Positions 8,411 to 16,344 of a stretch of DNA of 44,060 nt are shown here, piece by piece (within the stretch, counting starts at the first letter, position 1; the number at the start of each line of letters is the position of its first letter). Position numbers and translations under genes: made by a program. Below the pieces are notes generated by a model, which worked only from the letters and a program-made list of their open reading frames with translations, ran no database searches and was not told the DNA's origin. This stretch comes from an uncultured Collinsella sp. (GTDB lineage Bacteria > Actinomycetota > Coriobacteriia > Coriobacteriales > Coriobacteriaceae), in the NCBI GenBank assembly GCA_900542165.1, contig UQMM01000018.1, forward strand, positions 1 through 44,060. The letters are read 5' to 3'.

Positions 8411-8445
8411 ACCTACCAAAAAGGGACAGGTTTATTTTGGCAGGT
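8411..8445 (-). repeat. Hairpin repeat with GGGACAGGTTTATTTT core
   Basis: ACCTACCAAAA (8411-8421) and TTTTGGCAGGT (8435-8445) form a 10-of-11 bp stem around AGGGACAGGTTTA. The core resembles short palindromic intergenic repeats of the REP type seen in many bacteria (inference from memory). It lies in the 5' leader of the cyclo-ligase gene. Confidence 0.45.
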
Positions 8446-8460
8446 TTTATCTGGGCAAAC

Positions 8461-8501
8461 GTCGAAGCCGCCACAAAGGCACCCTTTGTGGCGGCTTCGA
8501 C
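8461..8501 (-). terminator. hicAB terminator
   Basis: A perfect 19-bp stem (8461-8479 with 8483-8501) and 3-nt loop, 12 bp past the hicB stop. The following T-run on the minus strand is only GTTTG, so efficiency is uncertain, but the stem is very strong. Confidence 0.7.
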
Positions 8502-8513
8502 TCGACGTTGGCT

Positions 8514-8843
8514 TCACAGCGCCGCAGCGATCGCTTCAGTCACAAACTTATTGAGTGACTCACCCTTCTTTGCCGCTGCCAGTGCCGCCTGTTTGTGAAG
8601 CTCGGAACCCGTTCTTACGTTGAACGAGCCCTTAAAAGCCCGCTCGGGTTCCTTGCCCTTTTCGGCGCAAAATTCAAGGTAATCGTCGACGGCGTCGTGG
8701 AAACATTGCTCCACTTCTTTGGCCGTGGAACCTTCAAATACGATTGCGTCCCTAATGCCGGCGACCATACCTGTTAGCACATGCTGTTCGGCATCGAACT
8801 CGACCGGGGCGAAATAACCCTTGTATGCCAAAACGTTACTCAT
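8514..8843 (-). CDS. hicB: HicB-family antitoxin
   Basis: A 109-residue antitoxin. The N-terminal half has the HicB partial-RNase-H fold (AYKGYFAPVEFDAEQHVLTG, VDDYLEFCAEKGKEPERAFKG). The C-terminal half (FNVRTGSELHKQAALAAAKKGESLNKFVTEAI, given in family terms) is a ribbon-helix-helix DNA-binding domain, so the protein should neutralise HicA and repress its own promoter. The ATG at 8843 was chosen because GGAGG lies 5 nt upstream; an ATG five codons earlier would contain that ribosome binding site. It overlaps the hicA 3' end by 8 nt, so translation is coupled. Confidence 0.9.
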   Translation of the reverse strand: MSNVLAYKGYFAPVEFDAEQHVLTGMVAGIRDAIVFEGSTAKEVEQCFHDAVDDYLEFCAEKGKEPERAFKGSFNVRTGSELHKQAALAAAKKGESLNKFVTEAIAAAL

Positions 8844-9099
8844 GACTACCTCCGACATCTTGCAGAAAGCGAACGATGTTTCGAATGGTTCCCGCTGTCA
8901 ATTCGTCAGATGGATGAGGTGCGTGCATTACGAACATCCTGCCGTCCGATGGCCTGTAGAAGCGAACGCGCGATCCGGATGTCTTGCCTTTGCTGTCCAT
9001 TTCAAAGCCATACGAAGCCATGACTTTTAAAAAATCCGCATAACGATACGTCGAAGGGCAGCTAAACAGTTGGGCGATGAGTTTATCGGATCGAGTTAT
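8836..9099 (-). CDS. hicA: HicA-family toxin, apparent ATA start
   Basis: An mRNA-targeting interferase of the HicA dsRBD-like fold. The visible core contains KGKTSGSRVRFYRPSDGRMFVMH (in parts), PHPSDELTAGTIRNIVRFL and the toxin-antitoxin layout with hicB. The subfamily's usual N-terminal helix reads in frame upstream (TRSDKLIAQLFSCPSTYRYADFLKVMASYGFEM), but no ATG, GTG or TTG precedes it. The only codon at the right place is ATA (9097-9099), 4 nt after GAGG and 17 nt after the predicted transcription start. This gives 87 residues, normal for the family. The internal ATG at 9021 would give 61 residues lacking that helix and has no ribosome binding site. Either a non-canonical start or a silenced toxin is possible. 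Confidence 0.7.
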   Translation of the reverse strand: MTRSDKLIAQLFSCPSTYRYADFLKVMASYGFEMDSKGKTSGSRVRFYRPSDGRMFVMHAPHPSDELTAGTIRNIVRFLQDVGGSHE

Positions 9100-9113
9100 C
9101 CCGCCTCACATTC

Positions 9114-9151
9114 TGCAACTATATTCTAGTTGCAATTTCAGTTCGATGCAA
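9114..9151 (-). promoter_or_regulatory. hicAB promoter with palindromic operator
   Basis: On the minus strand, -35 TTGCAT (9146-9151), a 17-bp spacer and -10 TAGAAT (9123-9128). A perfect inverted repeat TGCAACTA-N5-TAGTTGCA (9114-9134) covers the -10 and start point. This is where a ribbon-helix-helix HicB would be expected to bind for autoregulation (inference). Confidence 0.65.
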
Positions 9152-9162
9152 GCACCTCTACT

Positions 9163-9195
9163 ATAGAACATGTGTGCGTATAGAACAAGTGTTCG
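9163..9195. promoter_or_regulatory. Tandem LexA-like / ATAGAAC sites upstream of hicAB
   Basis: AGAACAAGTGTTCG (9182-9195) matches the Gram-positive LexA box CGAACRNRYGTTYG at 13 of 14 positions, and AGAACATGTGTGCG (9165-9178) at 12 of 14. Each begins inside an ATAGAAC heptamer, the same heptamer as in the frlB-like promoter at 4401-4479. The sites lie just upstream of the hicAB -35. Binding by LexA or by the GntR protein cannot be distinguished here. Confidence 0.4.
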
Positions 9196-9240
9196 AACTA
9201 CCACGAAGGGCGCCTGTGAACTGCGCCCTTCGTGGTAGTT
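9196..9240. terminator. Terminator after the M16 protease gene
   Basis: An 18-bp perfect stem (9196-9213 with 9223-9240) and 9-nt loop, flanked on the + strand by TTTT. It lies 15 bp past the minus-strand protease stop. The T-run is on the + strand side, so for the protease it acts mainly through its stem. Confidence 0.65.
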
Positions 9241-9254
9241 TTGCTTGCCGTGCC

Positions 9255-12200
9255 TTAGCCCAGCAGGTCGACTACGTTGAAGCCGGCGTTGCTCTTGGCG
9301 ATGACTTCGCGGCTGCCAAAGACGCAGGTGGGCGATTCGGCTGCGATACGCGCCACGTCGGCGCCGAGCGAGCGCAGCTCACCGGGCGTGGCGGCGAGCA
9401 TCTGGGCGCGACGCTCCTCGCGCGCATGCGAATCGAGCCCGGCCAGGTAGGTCGTGTTGCGGCGCTTGGTGAGCGCATACGGCTTCACCGGCGCGTCCAT
9501 GCCGCTCACGCAGCTCACGATAAAGCCCTCAAAGGCGGCCTCGTCGGGCTCAAAGCTGCCAAGCCATGCACCCGCGCGCTTCACGCGCTCAATCGAAGGA
9601 TCGATCGCCGGGTCGCGGTAGGTGTAGAACGCCGTCTGGCGCTCGCCGGCTGCGCGGAATCCGCAGCCGTACGCACCGCCCTTCACGCGAATCTCGTTCC
9701 ACAGGTAATCGTAGGAGAGCGCGTTGGCAGCCACGGCCCAGGCGCCCGTCACGTCGATGCCCAGGCGACGCGGGTCGCACGCGCTTGCCGCAAAGCAGAT
9801 ATCGCTGGGGATGACGAAAGCCTCGTGGCGGTCGCGCGGCGTCGGCACCACGAGAGCGTCGCGGCCGGTATCGGCACCATCGCCCGCACCCAGCCCCAGG
9901 TCGCCCGCGGCATCCCAGTATGCGTCAAAGTCCTCGTTGCTGCCGGTAAAGCTCGCCATGCAGCCATCGGCCACAAAGATACGCTCCGCCAGCTCGGCAA
10001 GCTTGGTACGCAGCCCGTCCACGCGCTCGTCAAAGTGCTCGAGCAGATCGCGCAGGAACAGGTAGAAATCCACGCCCGAAAGCTGCTCGCGCACCACGGC
10101 CGAAGGCGAGCTGTAGCTCATCGCGCGACCGAGCGCCGCCGAGTGGCCGTTGTTGATAAAGCCCTGCTCAAGCCCAATGCGAATCTGCGTGAGCACGTCG
10201 CGCACGCGGTCGGCGTCGGCGTCTGCCAAAAGCGTGCTCGACCACACCTCGCGCGGCAGACTCGCCAGCGCATCGATCTTCTCGGACAGGGCGCCGGCGC
10301 TCACCAGCAGGTAGGGGCGCACGCCGTCCACTTCGGGCTGGGTCATGACCTCGGTCGTAAAGCTCAAAAAGCCGAGCTTGCCAGCGAGCAAGTTGTCGAG
10401 TTCCTCGGCCGAGTGCTCGCGCGTGGGCAGCTGCTTAAGCAGGCGGCAGAGCAGTGTCACATAAGGCAGGTCCTCAAACGCGACGCAGCTCAGGTCGAAA
10501 TACTGCATGGCGTAGGCCAGACGGTTGGTGGGGATGCCGTGGCGCAGGCAGGGGATGGGCGCGGTCGTGTCCACGACCAGCGGCGGCTCGGGGCGCGCCT
10601 CGCCAATGTCGGACACGCGCAGGCGCGGCAGCGTGGCCTTGGCCTCGGGCGTGTCTTCCGCCTCCTGCGCGGCACGCAGCGCGGCCGTGCGCTCGACCAC
10701 GTCGGCCAGCTCGGCATCGGTCATGGCATCGCGCTTGGCTGCCAGCTCGGCGGCCTCGGCACCCTCCGAACCCTCGGCGGCGTCCACCGGCACCAGCTCG
10801 ACCAGTGCCATGTGATCGTTTTCCAGCACCAGATCGCGCAGCAGGTCCTCAAAGTAGCTGCCGTCCAGCTCGCCACGCAGCTCCTCGTACACCGGGCCGT
10901 ACTTGAGCGCCAGCGTCGCGGCGTCGTCATCGTAGAGCCAGGTGCTCAGCGCATCGCATGCAATGGCCACGCCGTCGGCGATACCGTAGTCGCGCTGGCG
11001 CAGATCGTACTCGTTGCTGCTGATGATAGCTTCCAGGCGCTCGCGCGGAACGCCGTGCTCGCACAGGTCGCGGCAGGCGTCCTGGAACACGCGACGCAGC
11101 TCGCGCGCCACGCCGGGCTGCGCGTTTTGCAGCATGATGAGCTCGTAGGGCTGCAGGCTCTCGGCCGCGGTATAGCTCACCACGTTGCCGCCCAGGCCGG
11201 CGGCCAGAATGGCCTTCTTAACCGGTGCTTCGTTGGAGCCCAGCAACGCCTCGAACAGGATATCCGCCGCGATCGTGCGCTTACGGTCGAGCGCGCTGCC
11301 CAGCACCAGGCCCAGGCCCACCAGGGCGTTCTCGGGCGTGGTGGCCATCTCGACGCGCTTATACTCGCAGGTCACGGGCGCCTGCACGCCCAGCGGATTG
11401 GGCGCCAGCGTGGACGGGTCCTCGCTGGCGGCAACGGCTGCGTCCATGCGGCGGCTCGCGGCACTCGGCTGCGACAGATAACGCTCGTCCAAAAAGGCCA
11501 GCGCGCGGTCCACGTCCAGGTCGCCGTAGAGCGTTATATAAGAGTTGGAAGGATTGTAGTGGCGCGCGTGCGTGTCCAGGAACTGCTCGTAGGTGAGCGC
11601 GGGGATCGCGCGCGGGTCGCCACCGCTCTCGTGTGCATAGGCGGTGTCGGGGTAGAGCGCGGCGTTGACGGCGTCGTCCAGCACGCTCATGGGGTCGGAC
11701 AGCGCGCCCTTCATCTCGTTGAACACCACGCCGTTATAGCGCAGCGTGCCCTCGCGTAGGCTCGCGGCGCCGCCCTCGCCCTCGGCGCCCTTCGGCAGGC
11801 CCAGCTCGTAGTGCCAGCCCTCCTGCTCAAAAATGGTGGGTTTGGTATAGATGGCCGGGTTGAACACCGCGTCCAGGTACACGTCCATCAGGTTGTACAA
11901 ATCCTGCTCGTTGGTGGTGGCAACGGGGTAGATGGTCTTGTCGGGGTAGGTCATGGCGTTGAGGAACGTCTGCATGGAGCTCTTGATCAGGTCGACAAAC
12001 GGCTCCTTGACGGGGAACTTGGCCGACCCACACAGCACCGAGTGCTCAAGAATATGGAACACACCGGTGGAATCGGCCGGCGGCGTCTTAAAGCCAATGG
12101 CAAAAGCCTTGTTTTCGTCGTCGCACGCCAGGTACAGCAGGCGAGCGCCCGAGGCGGTGTGGCGAAGCACGTAGGCATCCGAGTCGAGCTCGGGCACGGT

Positions 12201-12293
12201 CTCGCAGCGCTCGACGGTAAAACCGTGGCAGGTGGTGCCGGGCACCAGCAGCGCGGCGGCAGCGGCGCGCGGGTCGGTTGAGGTGGTAGGCAT
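9255..12293 (-). CDS. M16C metalloprotease (PreP/falcilysin-like)
   Basis: A 1012-residue zinc peptidase that degrades short peptides inside a clam-shell chamber made of two homologous halves (family knowledge). The inverted zinc motif HxxEH is H80-E83-H84 in VFHILEHSVLCGS, followed by the family's KFPVKEPF and MTYPDKTIYPV segments. The length of about 1000 residues fits a full M16C enzyme. The C-terminal half carries the RVKGGAYGC-type segment. The ATG at 12293 was chosen because AAGGAG lies 8 nt upstream; about 97 further in-frame upstream residues have no family resemblance. It stands alone between repeats and the hicAB terminator. Confidence 0.92.
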   Translation of the reverse strand: MPTTSTDPRAAAAALLVPGTTCHGFTVERCETVPELDSDAYVLRHTASGARLLYLACDDENKAFAIGFKTPPADSTGVFHILEHSVLCGSAKFPVKEPFVDLIKSSMQTFLNAMTYPDKTIYPVATTNEQDLYNLMDVYLDAVFNPAIYTKPTIFEQEGWHYELGLPKGAEGEGGAASLREGTLRYNGVVFNEMKGALSDPMSVLDDAVNAALYPDTAYAHESGGDPRAIPALTYEQFLDTHARHYNPSNSYITLYGDLDVDRALAFLDERYLSQPSAASRRMDAAVAASEDPSTLAPNPLGVQAPVTCEYKRVEMATTPENALVGLGLVLGSALDRKRTIAADILFEALLGSNEAPVKKAILAAGLGGNVVSYTAAESLQPYELIMLQNAQPGVARELRRVFQDACRDLCEHGVPRERLEAIISSNEYDLRQRDYGIADGVAIACDALSTWLYDDDAATLALKYGPVYEELRGELDGSYFEDLLRDLVLENDHMALVELVPVDAAEGSEGAEAAELAAKRDAMTDAELADVVERTAALRAAQEAEDTPEAKATLPRLRVSDIGEARPEPPLVVDTTAPIPCLRHGIPTNRLAYAMQYFDLSCVAFEDLPYVTLLCRLLKQLPTREHSAEELDNLLAGKLGFLSFTTEVMTQPEVDGVRPYLLVSAGALSEKIDALASLPREVWSSTLLADADADRVRDVLTQIRIGLEQGFINNGHSAALGRAMSYSSPSAVVREQLSGVDFYLFLRDLLEHFDERVDGLRTKLAELAERIFVADGCMASFTGSNEDFDAYWDAAGDLGLGAGDGADTGRDALVVPTPRDRHEAFVIPSDICFAASACDPRRLGIDVTGAWAVAANALSYDYLWNEIRVKGGAYGCGFRAAGERQTAFYTYRDPAIDPSIERVKRAGAWLGSFEPDEAAFEGFIVSCVSGMDAPVKPYALTKRRNTTYLAGLDSHAREERRAQMLAATPGELRSLGADVARIAAESPTCVFGSREVIAKSNAGFNVVDLLG

Positions 12294-12427
12294 ATGCAGT
12301 CTCCTTTGACGCCCCAGCGGGGGCGAATCGAGTCGAATCCTCGAGAGTATACCCATATGGGGCCGCGACTCTGCGGCGAACTGACGACGATGCAGCCGGA
12401 TTGGGCATAGGCCCCGCGTGACCGCCG
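12294..12427. other. Leader of the M16 gene; nothing further recognised
   Basis: Spacer between the protease start and the repeat cluster. Apart from the AAGGAG ribosome binding site I see no convincing promoter or small gene. Confidence 0.4.
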
Positions 12428-12525
12428 CACGAGCGTGGAAATTTGGACACTCGCCAAACGAGCGTGGACTTTCGGGCGAAATCGGCCGCCAAAAGCCCCA
12501 AAAACCGTCCAAATATCCACTCTCG
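12428..12525. repeat. Dispersed repeat cluster, copies B1-B3
   Basis: Three related segments: B1 CGAGCGTGGAAATTTGGAC (12430-12448), B2 starting CGAGCGTGGAC (12459-12469), and inverted B3 GTCCAAATATCCACTCTCG (12507-12525). B1 matches copy A at 1538-1560 in reverse complement. B1/B2 against B3 gives an imperfect palindrome of about 95 bp. No coding potential is seen. Confidence 0.55.
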
Positions 12526-12568
12526 ATATCCGACCCTCCGAAAATCCTCGCTCGTCCATCACTCGCGT

Positions 12569-12815
12569 ATCTCTCGTCTCTCATTCGTCTCTAATATGAG
12601 AGATGACAGGAAGATGAGAGAAAAATATGAGAGATAACTGAGCAGCAAAGAGACAGGCAATCATGGTATTGTCTCAATACCGATTGTTCTACCAGCAAAA
12701 ATATGTATAAATGAAGCAAATGGTAGACATTCCATCTCTATCTATCTTTCTATCTCTAAGCCGAGAGATAGAAAGATAGATGAGAGATAATTACGAGAGA
12801 TAACTGAGAGACGAG
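12569..12815. repeat. GAGAGATA repeat array and hairpin upstream of AlbA_2 gene
   Basis: An AT-rich spacer with many copies of a GAGAGAT-type unit in both orientations: inverted at 12569-12585, direct at 12596-12606, 12614-12621, 12627-12642, 12780-12793 and 12794-12815. An 18-bp perfect inverted repeat, ATCTATCTTTCTATCTCT (12740-12757) with its complement at 12764-12781, has a 6-nt loop. The array ends about 45 bp before the AlbA_2 gene start. It is not a CRISPR: units are too short and spacing is irregular. Multiple operator sites for the downstream regulator are the likeliest role (inference). Confidence 0.6.
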
Positions 12816-12859
12816 GGAAATCTATCCGTGGCATTCTCCGCAGGACCGAGCGAAAGGAC

Positions 12860-14332
12860 GTGCAGATGAACGAAAACGAGCTGACCGGTCTGCTTGAGTC
12901 TTTAAGGCGTATGGGCTCGGATGACCTTAGCGTCGAAGTAAAAGAGAGCGCCATGACGCTTTCCCGCGACGTATGGGAAACGGTCAGCGCTTTCGCAAAC
13001 ACCGCCGGCGGCATCATCGTGCTCGGAGTGAGCGAGCGCGCGGGTTTTGTCCCAGTTGCAAACTTTGAGACCGAGAAGGTGCTCAACCAATTCGTGGCGG
13101 GCATGGGCGATGCTGGCGGTCGCGGAAAGCTGGCCAATCCGCCCAAATACACCATTGAGCGCGTGGGGCTTCGGGGGACCGTTGTTCTCGTTATCACGAT
13201 TGAGGAGCTCGACCCGTCGAGCAAGCCTTGCTATGTCATAGAGCGGGGCGCTCAAGGTGGCAGCTACAAACGCATCGATGACAAAGATGTCCCGCTTTCG
13301 TCGACCGAGGTTTTGGCACTGTCGTCATACGAACGGACGAGTCCTAGCGATCGCGATGCGGTGCCCGGCACGAGTGTGGGCGATCTCGACGAGTCGCTGG
13401 TCGACCGCACGATAGAGCGTGCCTATTCGTTGACGCCTCGAGCGATGCGCGGTGCGGCGGACAAGAAGACAAAGATGGAGCGTCTGAATTTCCTCGACTT
13501 CCAGGGCAATGTTACCAAGGCCGGCCTCCTTGCCGCGGGCGTTTACCCTCAGCAGTTCTATCCCAAGCTCTTCATTGATGTGGCTGTCCACGTGGGAACT
13601 CAAAAGGGAGCTGCGGGGCCACTAAGGTTCATGGACCGCACAATCTGTGAGGGAACGTTGGGCGAGATGATCTCGGATGCCGTCGCAGCCGTCGCCAAGA
13701 ATTTGCGGCGAACCTCGATCGTCCAAGGCGTCTCGCGTGTCGACTCGCTTGAGATTCCCGAGGAGGTTCTGCGCGAAGCAATCGCCAACGCCGTAATCCA
13801 TCGAGAATACGGGGATCGGTTCTGTGGACAATCGATTGCCGTCGACGTCTTTGATGATCGTGTCGAGGTGACGAATCCTGGCGGCCTTTACGGGGGAAAG
13901 ACTCGCGAGAACTTGTTTGACGGCAGCTCCCGATGCCGTAACGCGACGCTTGTGAAGCTCATGTCGATTGTCCCGCTGCCGGATGGCGCAGGTTCGCCGG
14001 CTGAGGGCAATGGCTCGGGCATCCCGATGATGATCGATGCCATGCGCGCGCATGGTCTGGCCGAGCCCCTGTTCTGCCCGGGATTCGATCGGTTCAAGGT
14101 CGTACTTTACCGTTCAAAGATCGAGTCGGTCGATCATGGCGGGGGCTTAATTGTGACGGCACTCAAACACTACGGCGAGCTGGGGACGCGCGAGCTGGCA
14201 GAGCGCACAGGGCTCACAATTTCCCAGGTTAGGTCGCGCGTCAACGCGCTCATTGCTCAAGGCGAGCTTGAGCCCACGGCGCCGGCGACGAGCCGCAACC
14301 GCAAGTATCGACTGTCGGAGTGCGTGGGATAG
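12860..14332 (+). CDS. AlbA_2 (Schlafen-like) / HATPase_c_4 putative transcriptional regulator
   Basis: 490 residues. The N-terminal AlbA_2 domain (about 20-140) has VEVKESAMTLSRDVWETVSAFANTAGG-type sequence and IIVLGVSE. A GHKL-like HATPase_c_4 region (about 300-400) has EEVLREAIANAVIHREY, an FDDRVEVTNPGG motif and GNGSGIPMM. A C-terminal winged helix (about 430-485, ELGTRELAERTGLTISQVRSRV) suggests DNA binding. Proteins of this architecture are usually annotated as ATP-binding regulators, and some sit in defence or mobile regions. The ATG at 12866, one of two at the start (MQMNENEL), has GAAAGGA just upstream; 12860 is an alternative. The repeat-filled promoter suggests autoregulation. Confidence 0.85.
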   Translation: MQMNENELTGLLESLRRMGSDDLSVEVKESAMTLSRDVWETVSAFANTAGGIIVLGVSERAGFVPVANFETEKVLNQFVAGMGDAGGRGKLANPPKYTIERVGLRGTVVLVITIEELDPSSKPCYVIERGAQGGSYKRIDDKDVPLSSTEVLALSSYERTSPSDRDAVPGTSVGDLDESLVDRTIERAYSLTPRAMRGAADKKTKMERLNFLDFQGNVTKAGLLAAGVYPQQFYPKLFIDVAVHVGTQKGAAGPLRFMDRTICEGTLGEMISDAVAAVAKNLRRTSIVQGVSRVDSLEIPEEVLREAIANAVIHREYGDRFCGQSIAVDVFDDRVEVTNPGGLYGGKTRENLFDGSSRCRNATLVKLMSIVPLPDGAGSPAEGNGSGIPMMIDAMRAHGLAEPLFCPGFDRFKVVLYRSKIESVDHGGGLIVTALKHYGELGTRELAERTGLTISQVRSRVNALIAQGELEPTAPATSRNRKYRLSECVG

Positions 14333-14341
14333 ATGCGTTAG

Positions 14342-14382
14342 TGGACGAGGCGACCCAATAATCGACCCTCGATTGGCGTCCA
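14342..14382. terminator. Possible terminator hairpin
   Basis: TGGACG (14342-14347) pairs with CGTCCA (14377-14382), and inside it AATCGA-CCC-TCGATT forms a second stem. There is no T-run. It lies between convergent genes. Confidence 0.3.
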
Positions 14383-14432
14383 TTAAGGTAAAGCGGTTGT
14401 TGCCCAGTCGACGGTGATGCTCAAGACTCGGC

Positions 14433-14924
14433 TTACGCCGGCATGGCCCCGAACCCGTCTATCAAGAACAGCCTAAGAACCAGCTTGATGACATTTCCCG
14501 GTTTGACTTCTGCCGCGTCAAAGACGTGGCGCTCGGCGAGCTCGCTACAGTATGCATAGATGTCGCGGATAAGGTCCGCGCCCGAGAGCGTAAACATGTA
14601 GCCTGCGTCCGAAAGCGCATTGGGCGCGGCAGGCAACTTGGCCATGTGACAGAACGTTTGCAGGTCGGGCGCCATAACGTTCTGGTAGTCGAGGTGGCCG
14701 TTGGCATCCTGCGCGGCAAGCTCCAATTGGCGCACAAAATCCAGCGCCGCCGCTAACACAAAGCTCGGCGTAGGCGCATTGACGTCCTGAGTGGTCGCCA
14801 CAAGCCTGCCCGCCGCCTGCGTGACAAGCCAAGCGACCTCGCGCTGGCAACGCACGGCCTTGCGCGTAACCGGCTTGATGGACGAAGAAGAAACGCTCCC
14901 CTTAGGCGGATTCGAGGCAGCCAT
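14433..14924 (-). CDS. Hypothetical protein, 163 residues
   Basis: I do not recognise a family. GGGAGGG lies 6 nt before the ATG, so translation is well supported. The first 20 residues are Ser/Pro/Lys-rich and look disordered; the rest is predicted mostly helical with no membrane segment, no cysteine motif and no obvious catalytic residues. The C-terminal part (NVIKLVLRLFLIDGFGAM) is hydrophobic. A TATACT sequence about 60 bp upstream on the minus strand may be its -10. It sits alone in the accessory segment between the AlbA_2 gene and the HNH endonuclease gene. Confidence 0.7.
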   Translation of the reverse strand: MAASNPPKGSVSSSSIKPVTRKAVRCQREVAWLVTQAAGRLVATTQDVNAPTPSFVLAAALDFVRQLELAAQDANGHLDYQNVMAPDLQTFCHMAKLPAAPNALSDAGYMFTLSGADLIRDIYAYCSELAERHVFDAAEVKPGNVIKLVLRLFLIDGFGAMPA

Positions 14925-15139
14925 AAGACCCTCCCATGAACGACCCGGCCCAACAAGCCCGGATGAAACACGTGCTACATCAGTATACAGGGAAGTGGGG
15001 TAGCGGGGTACAAGCGCGCCGGCGGCAAACCGAGAGCATCAACGATGCGCCGATCGCGGAATGAGATCTCGTAATAATTGACTCTCGGCCATATTATTGA
15101 GGGGCATGACTCGCGTTCGTATGGTTGTAGGTGCTGGCG
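14925..15139. other. Spacer with divergent promoters
   Basis: Separates the hypothetical gene and the HNH gene, which diverge. For the HNH gene, TTGAGG - 17 bp - TATGGT near 15098-15126 is a fair promoter match, which would leave a very short leader. No gene is seen. Confidence 0.35.
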
Positions 15140-16222
15140 ATGAACGACATTGACCTTGCTGTTCCGTTGATGGATGGACCAAGCTATGACCGCGCCTGCA
15201 GTCTCGTGCCTTCCGAATACGTTGAGGCATGGGAGTGGTTTCTGGGTGAGGAACAGCGCGGCGGCGTTTGGACCAGCCTTCCGCACCACACCAAGGAAGA
15301 TAGCCCTCAGTATCAGTACCGTTTGAGAATTGGCTCGGACTTCTTTCCCGTAACGCGGGATTCAGGGATCTTCTGGCCGGGCCAGGATCGGGTGAAGCAA
15401 GATCCCAATAAGATCTTTGCGCTTTCGGTCCATAACTCTAAAAAGAGCTTCTACACCGATGTGCCTCCGCTCTATTTGGACGATGGTACGTGGGTCATTA
15501 AGTACTCGGTTCAAGCGCCGGGTACCGTTGGTTTTCGAGACCAGAATTACAACCGTAAAATGCTCAACTGCATGGAATGTGGCGTTCCAGTCGGAGTCAT
15601 ATTTGCAACCGAGGTGGGCTACAAGGTGCTCGGCCTTGCATTTGTTGAACGGTTCGAGCCCGAAAACGGATGGTTTGTTCTGCACGGTCCTGTTCATAAA
15701 GGCGGACCGGACCCTCGTTTTGCGCCCGACATGAGTTATCTGAAGCACATGCCCGTCGATATTGAGTTTGCCGGACAGGGTACGACCGACGACGAAAAGG
15801 TCCGCTATGCGTTAAGGCGCGAGCGATTGGGGCAGCAATGGTTCCGCAAGCAGCTCGTTGCCGCCTATGATGGCCGTTGCGCGGTGTCGGACTGCGGCGT
15901 CAGCGAAGCTCTGGAGGCTGCACATATCGAGAATTACTCGGGACCCAAATCGCAGGTTGCCAGCAACGGCATTCTGCTTCGGCGCGATCTTCATTCCCTA
16001 TTTGATGCTCACCTGATTTCGTTTGAGCCTGTTTGCGGCGAATATCGGCTGTGCGGATCGTACCTGCTGGATAAGACCGACTACGTTTCCTTTGCGGGTG
16101 CGACGCTAAGGCAGCCGAATGAGCGTCAGTGGCGACCCAATACGGTGTTTCTTGAGGCCCATCGCATTGAGTTCGATCGCTCGGAAAAGAAGCGTGAAAA
16201 GGCGGGGCTTCTGCCGTATTAG
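15140..16222 (+). CDS. HNH endonuclease, probable orphan/type IV-like restriction enzyme
   Basis: 360 residues. The C-terminal HNH_2 nuclease domain (about 245-295) shows CAVSDCG, H262 in EAAHIENY, N276 in SNGILLRRDLHSLFDAHL, and H285. The N-terminal half contains IKYSVQAP..FRDQNYNRKMLNCMECGVPVGVIFATEVGYKVLGLAFV (given here in pieces), a pattern like the PUA/SRA-like specificity domains fused to HNH nucleases, which read modified or specific DNA (inference). No methyltransferase lies nearby, favouring a modification-dependent or solitary enzyme. The ATG at 15140 is used; an in-frame GTG at 15131 adds three residues. Codon use and GC are slightly poorer than in flanking core genes. Confidence 0.85.
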   Translation: MNDIDLAVPLMDGPSYDRACSLVPSEYVEAWEWFLGEEQRGGVWTSLPHHTKEDSPQYQYRLRIGSDFFPVTRDSGIFWPGQDRVKQDPNKIFALSVHNSKKSFYTDVPPLYLDDGTWVIKYSVQAPGTVGFRDQNYNRKMLNCMECGVPVGVIFATEVGYKVLGLAFVERFEPENGWFVLHGPVHKGGPDPRFAPDMSYLKHMPVDIEFAGQGTTDDEKVRYALRRERLGQQWFRKQLVAAYDGRCAVSDCGVSEALEAAHIENYSGPKSQVASNGILLRRDLHSLFDAHLISFEPVCGEYRLCGSYLLDKTDYVSFAGATLRQPNERQWRPNTVFLEAHRIEFDRSEKKREKAGLLPY

Positions 16223-16344
16223 CGTATTTGGCTTTGGCGGTCTTTTACGATCGTGTTGTTTGATCGGATCGCGTGGCGATGCAATCTCGCGCGCACTTGC
16301 TGGTGCATGCTCTTCCTGGTTTGAATAACGGGAAGGGAGCGAGC

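Noticed and set aside
9174..11759. Very long open frame on the + strand opposite the M16 protease gene
   Set aside because: It is an antisense shadow caused by high GC at third codon positions; residues are Arg/Ala/Gly/His-biased with no family resemblance, while the minus strand encodes a complete peptidase.
12569..12815. CRISPR array
   Set aside because: Units are about 8-16 bp, vary, point both ways and have no regular spacers.
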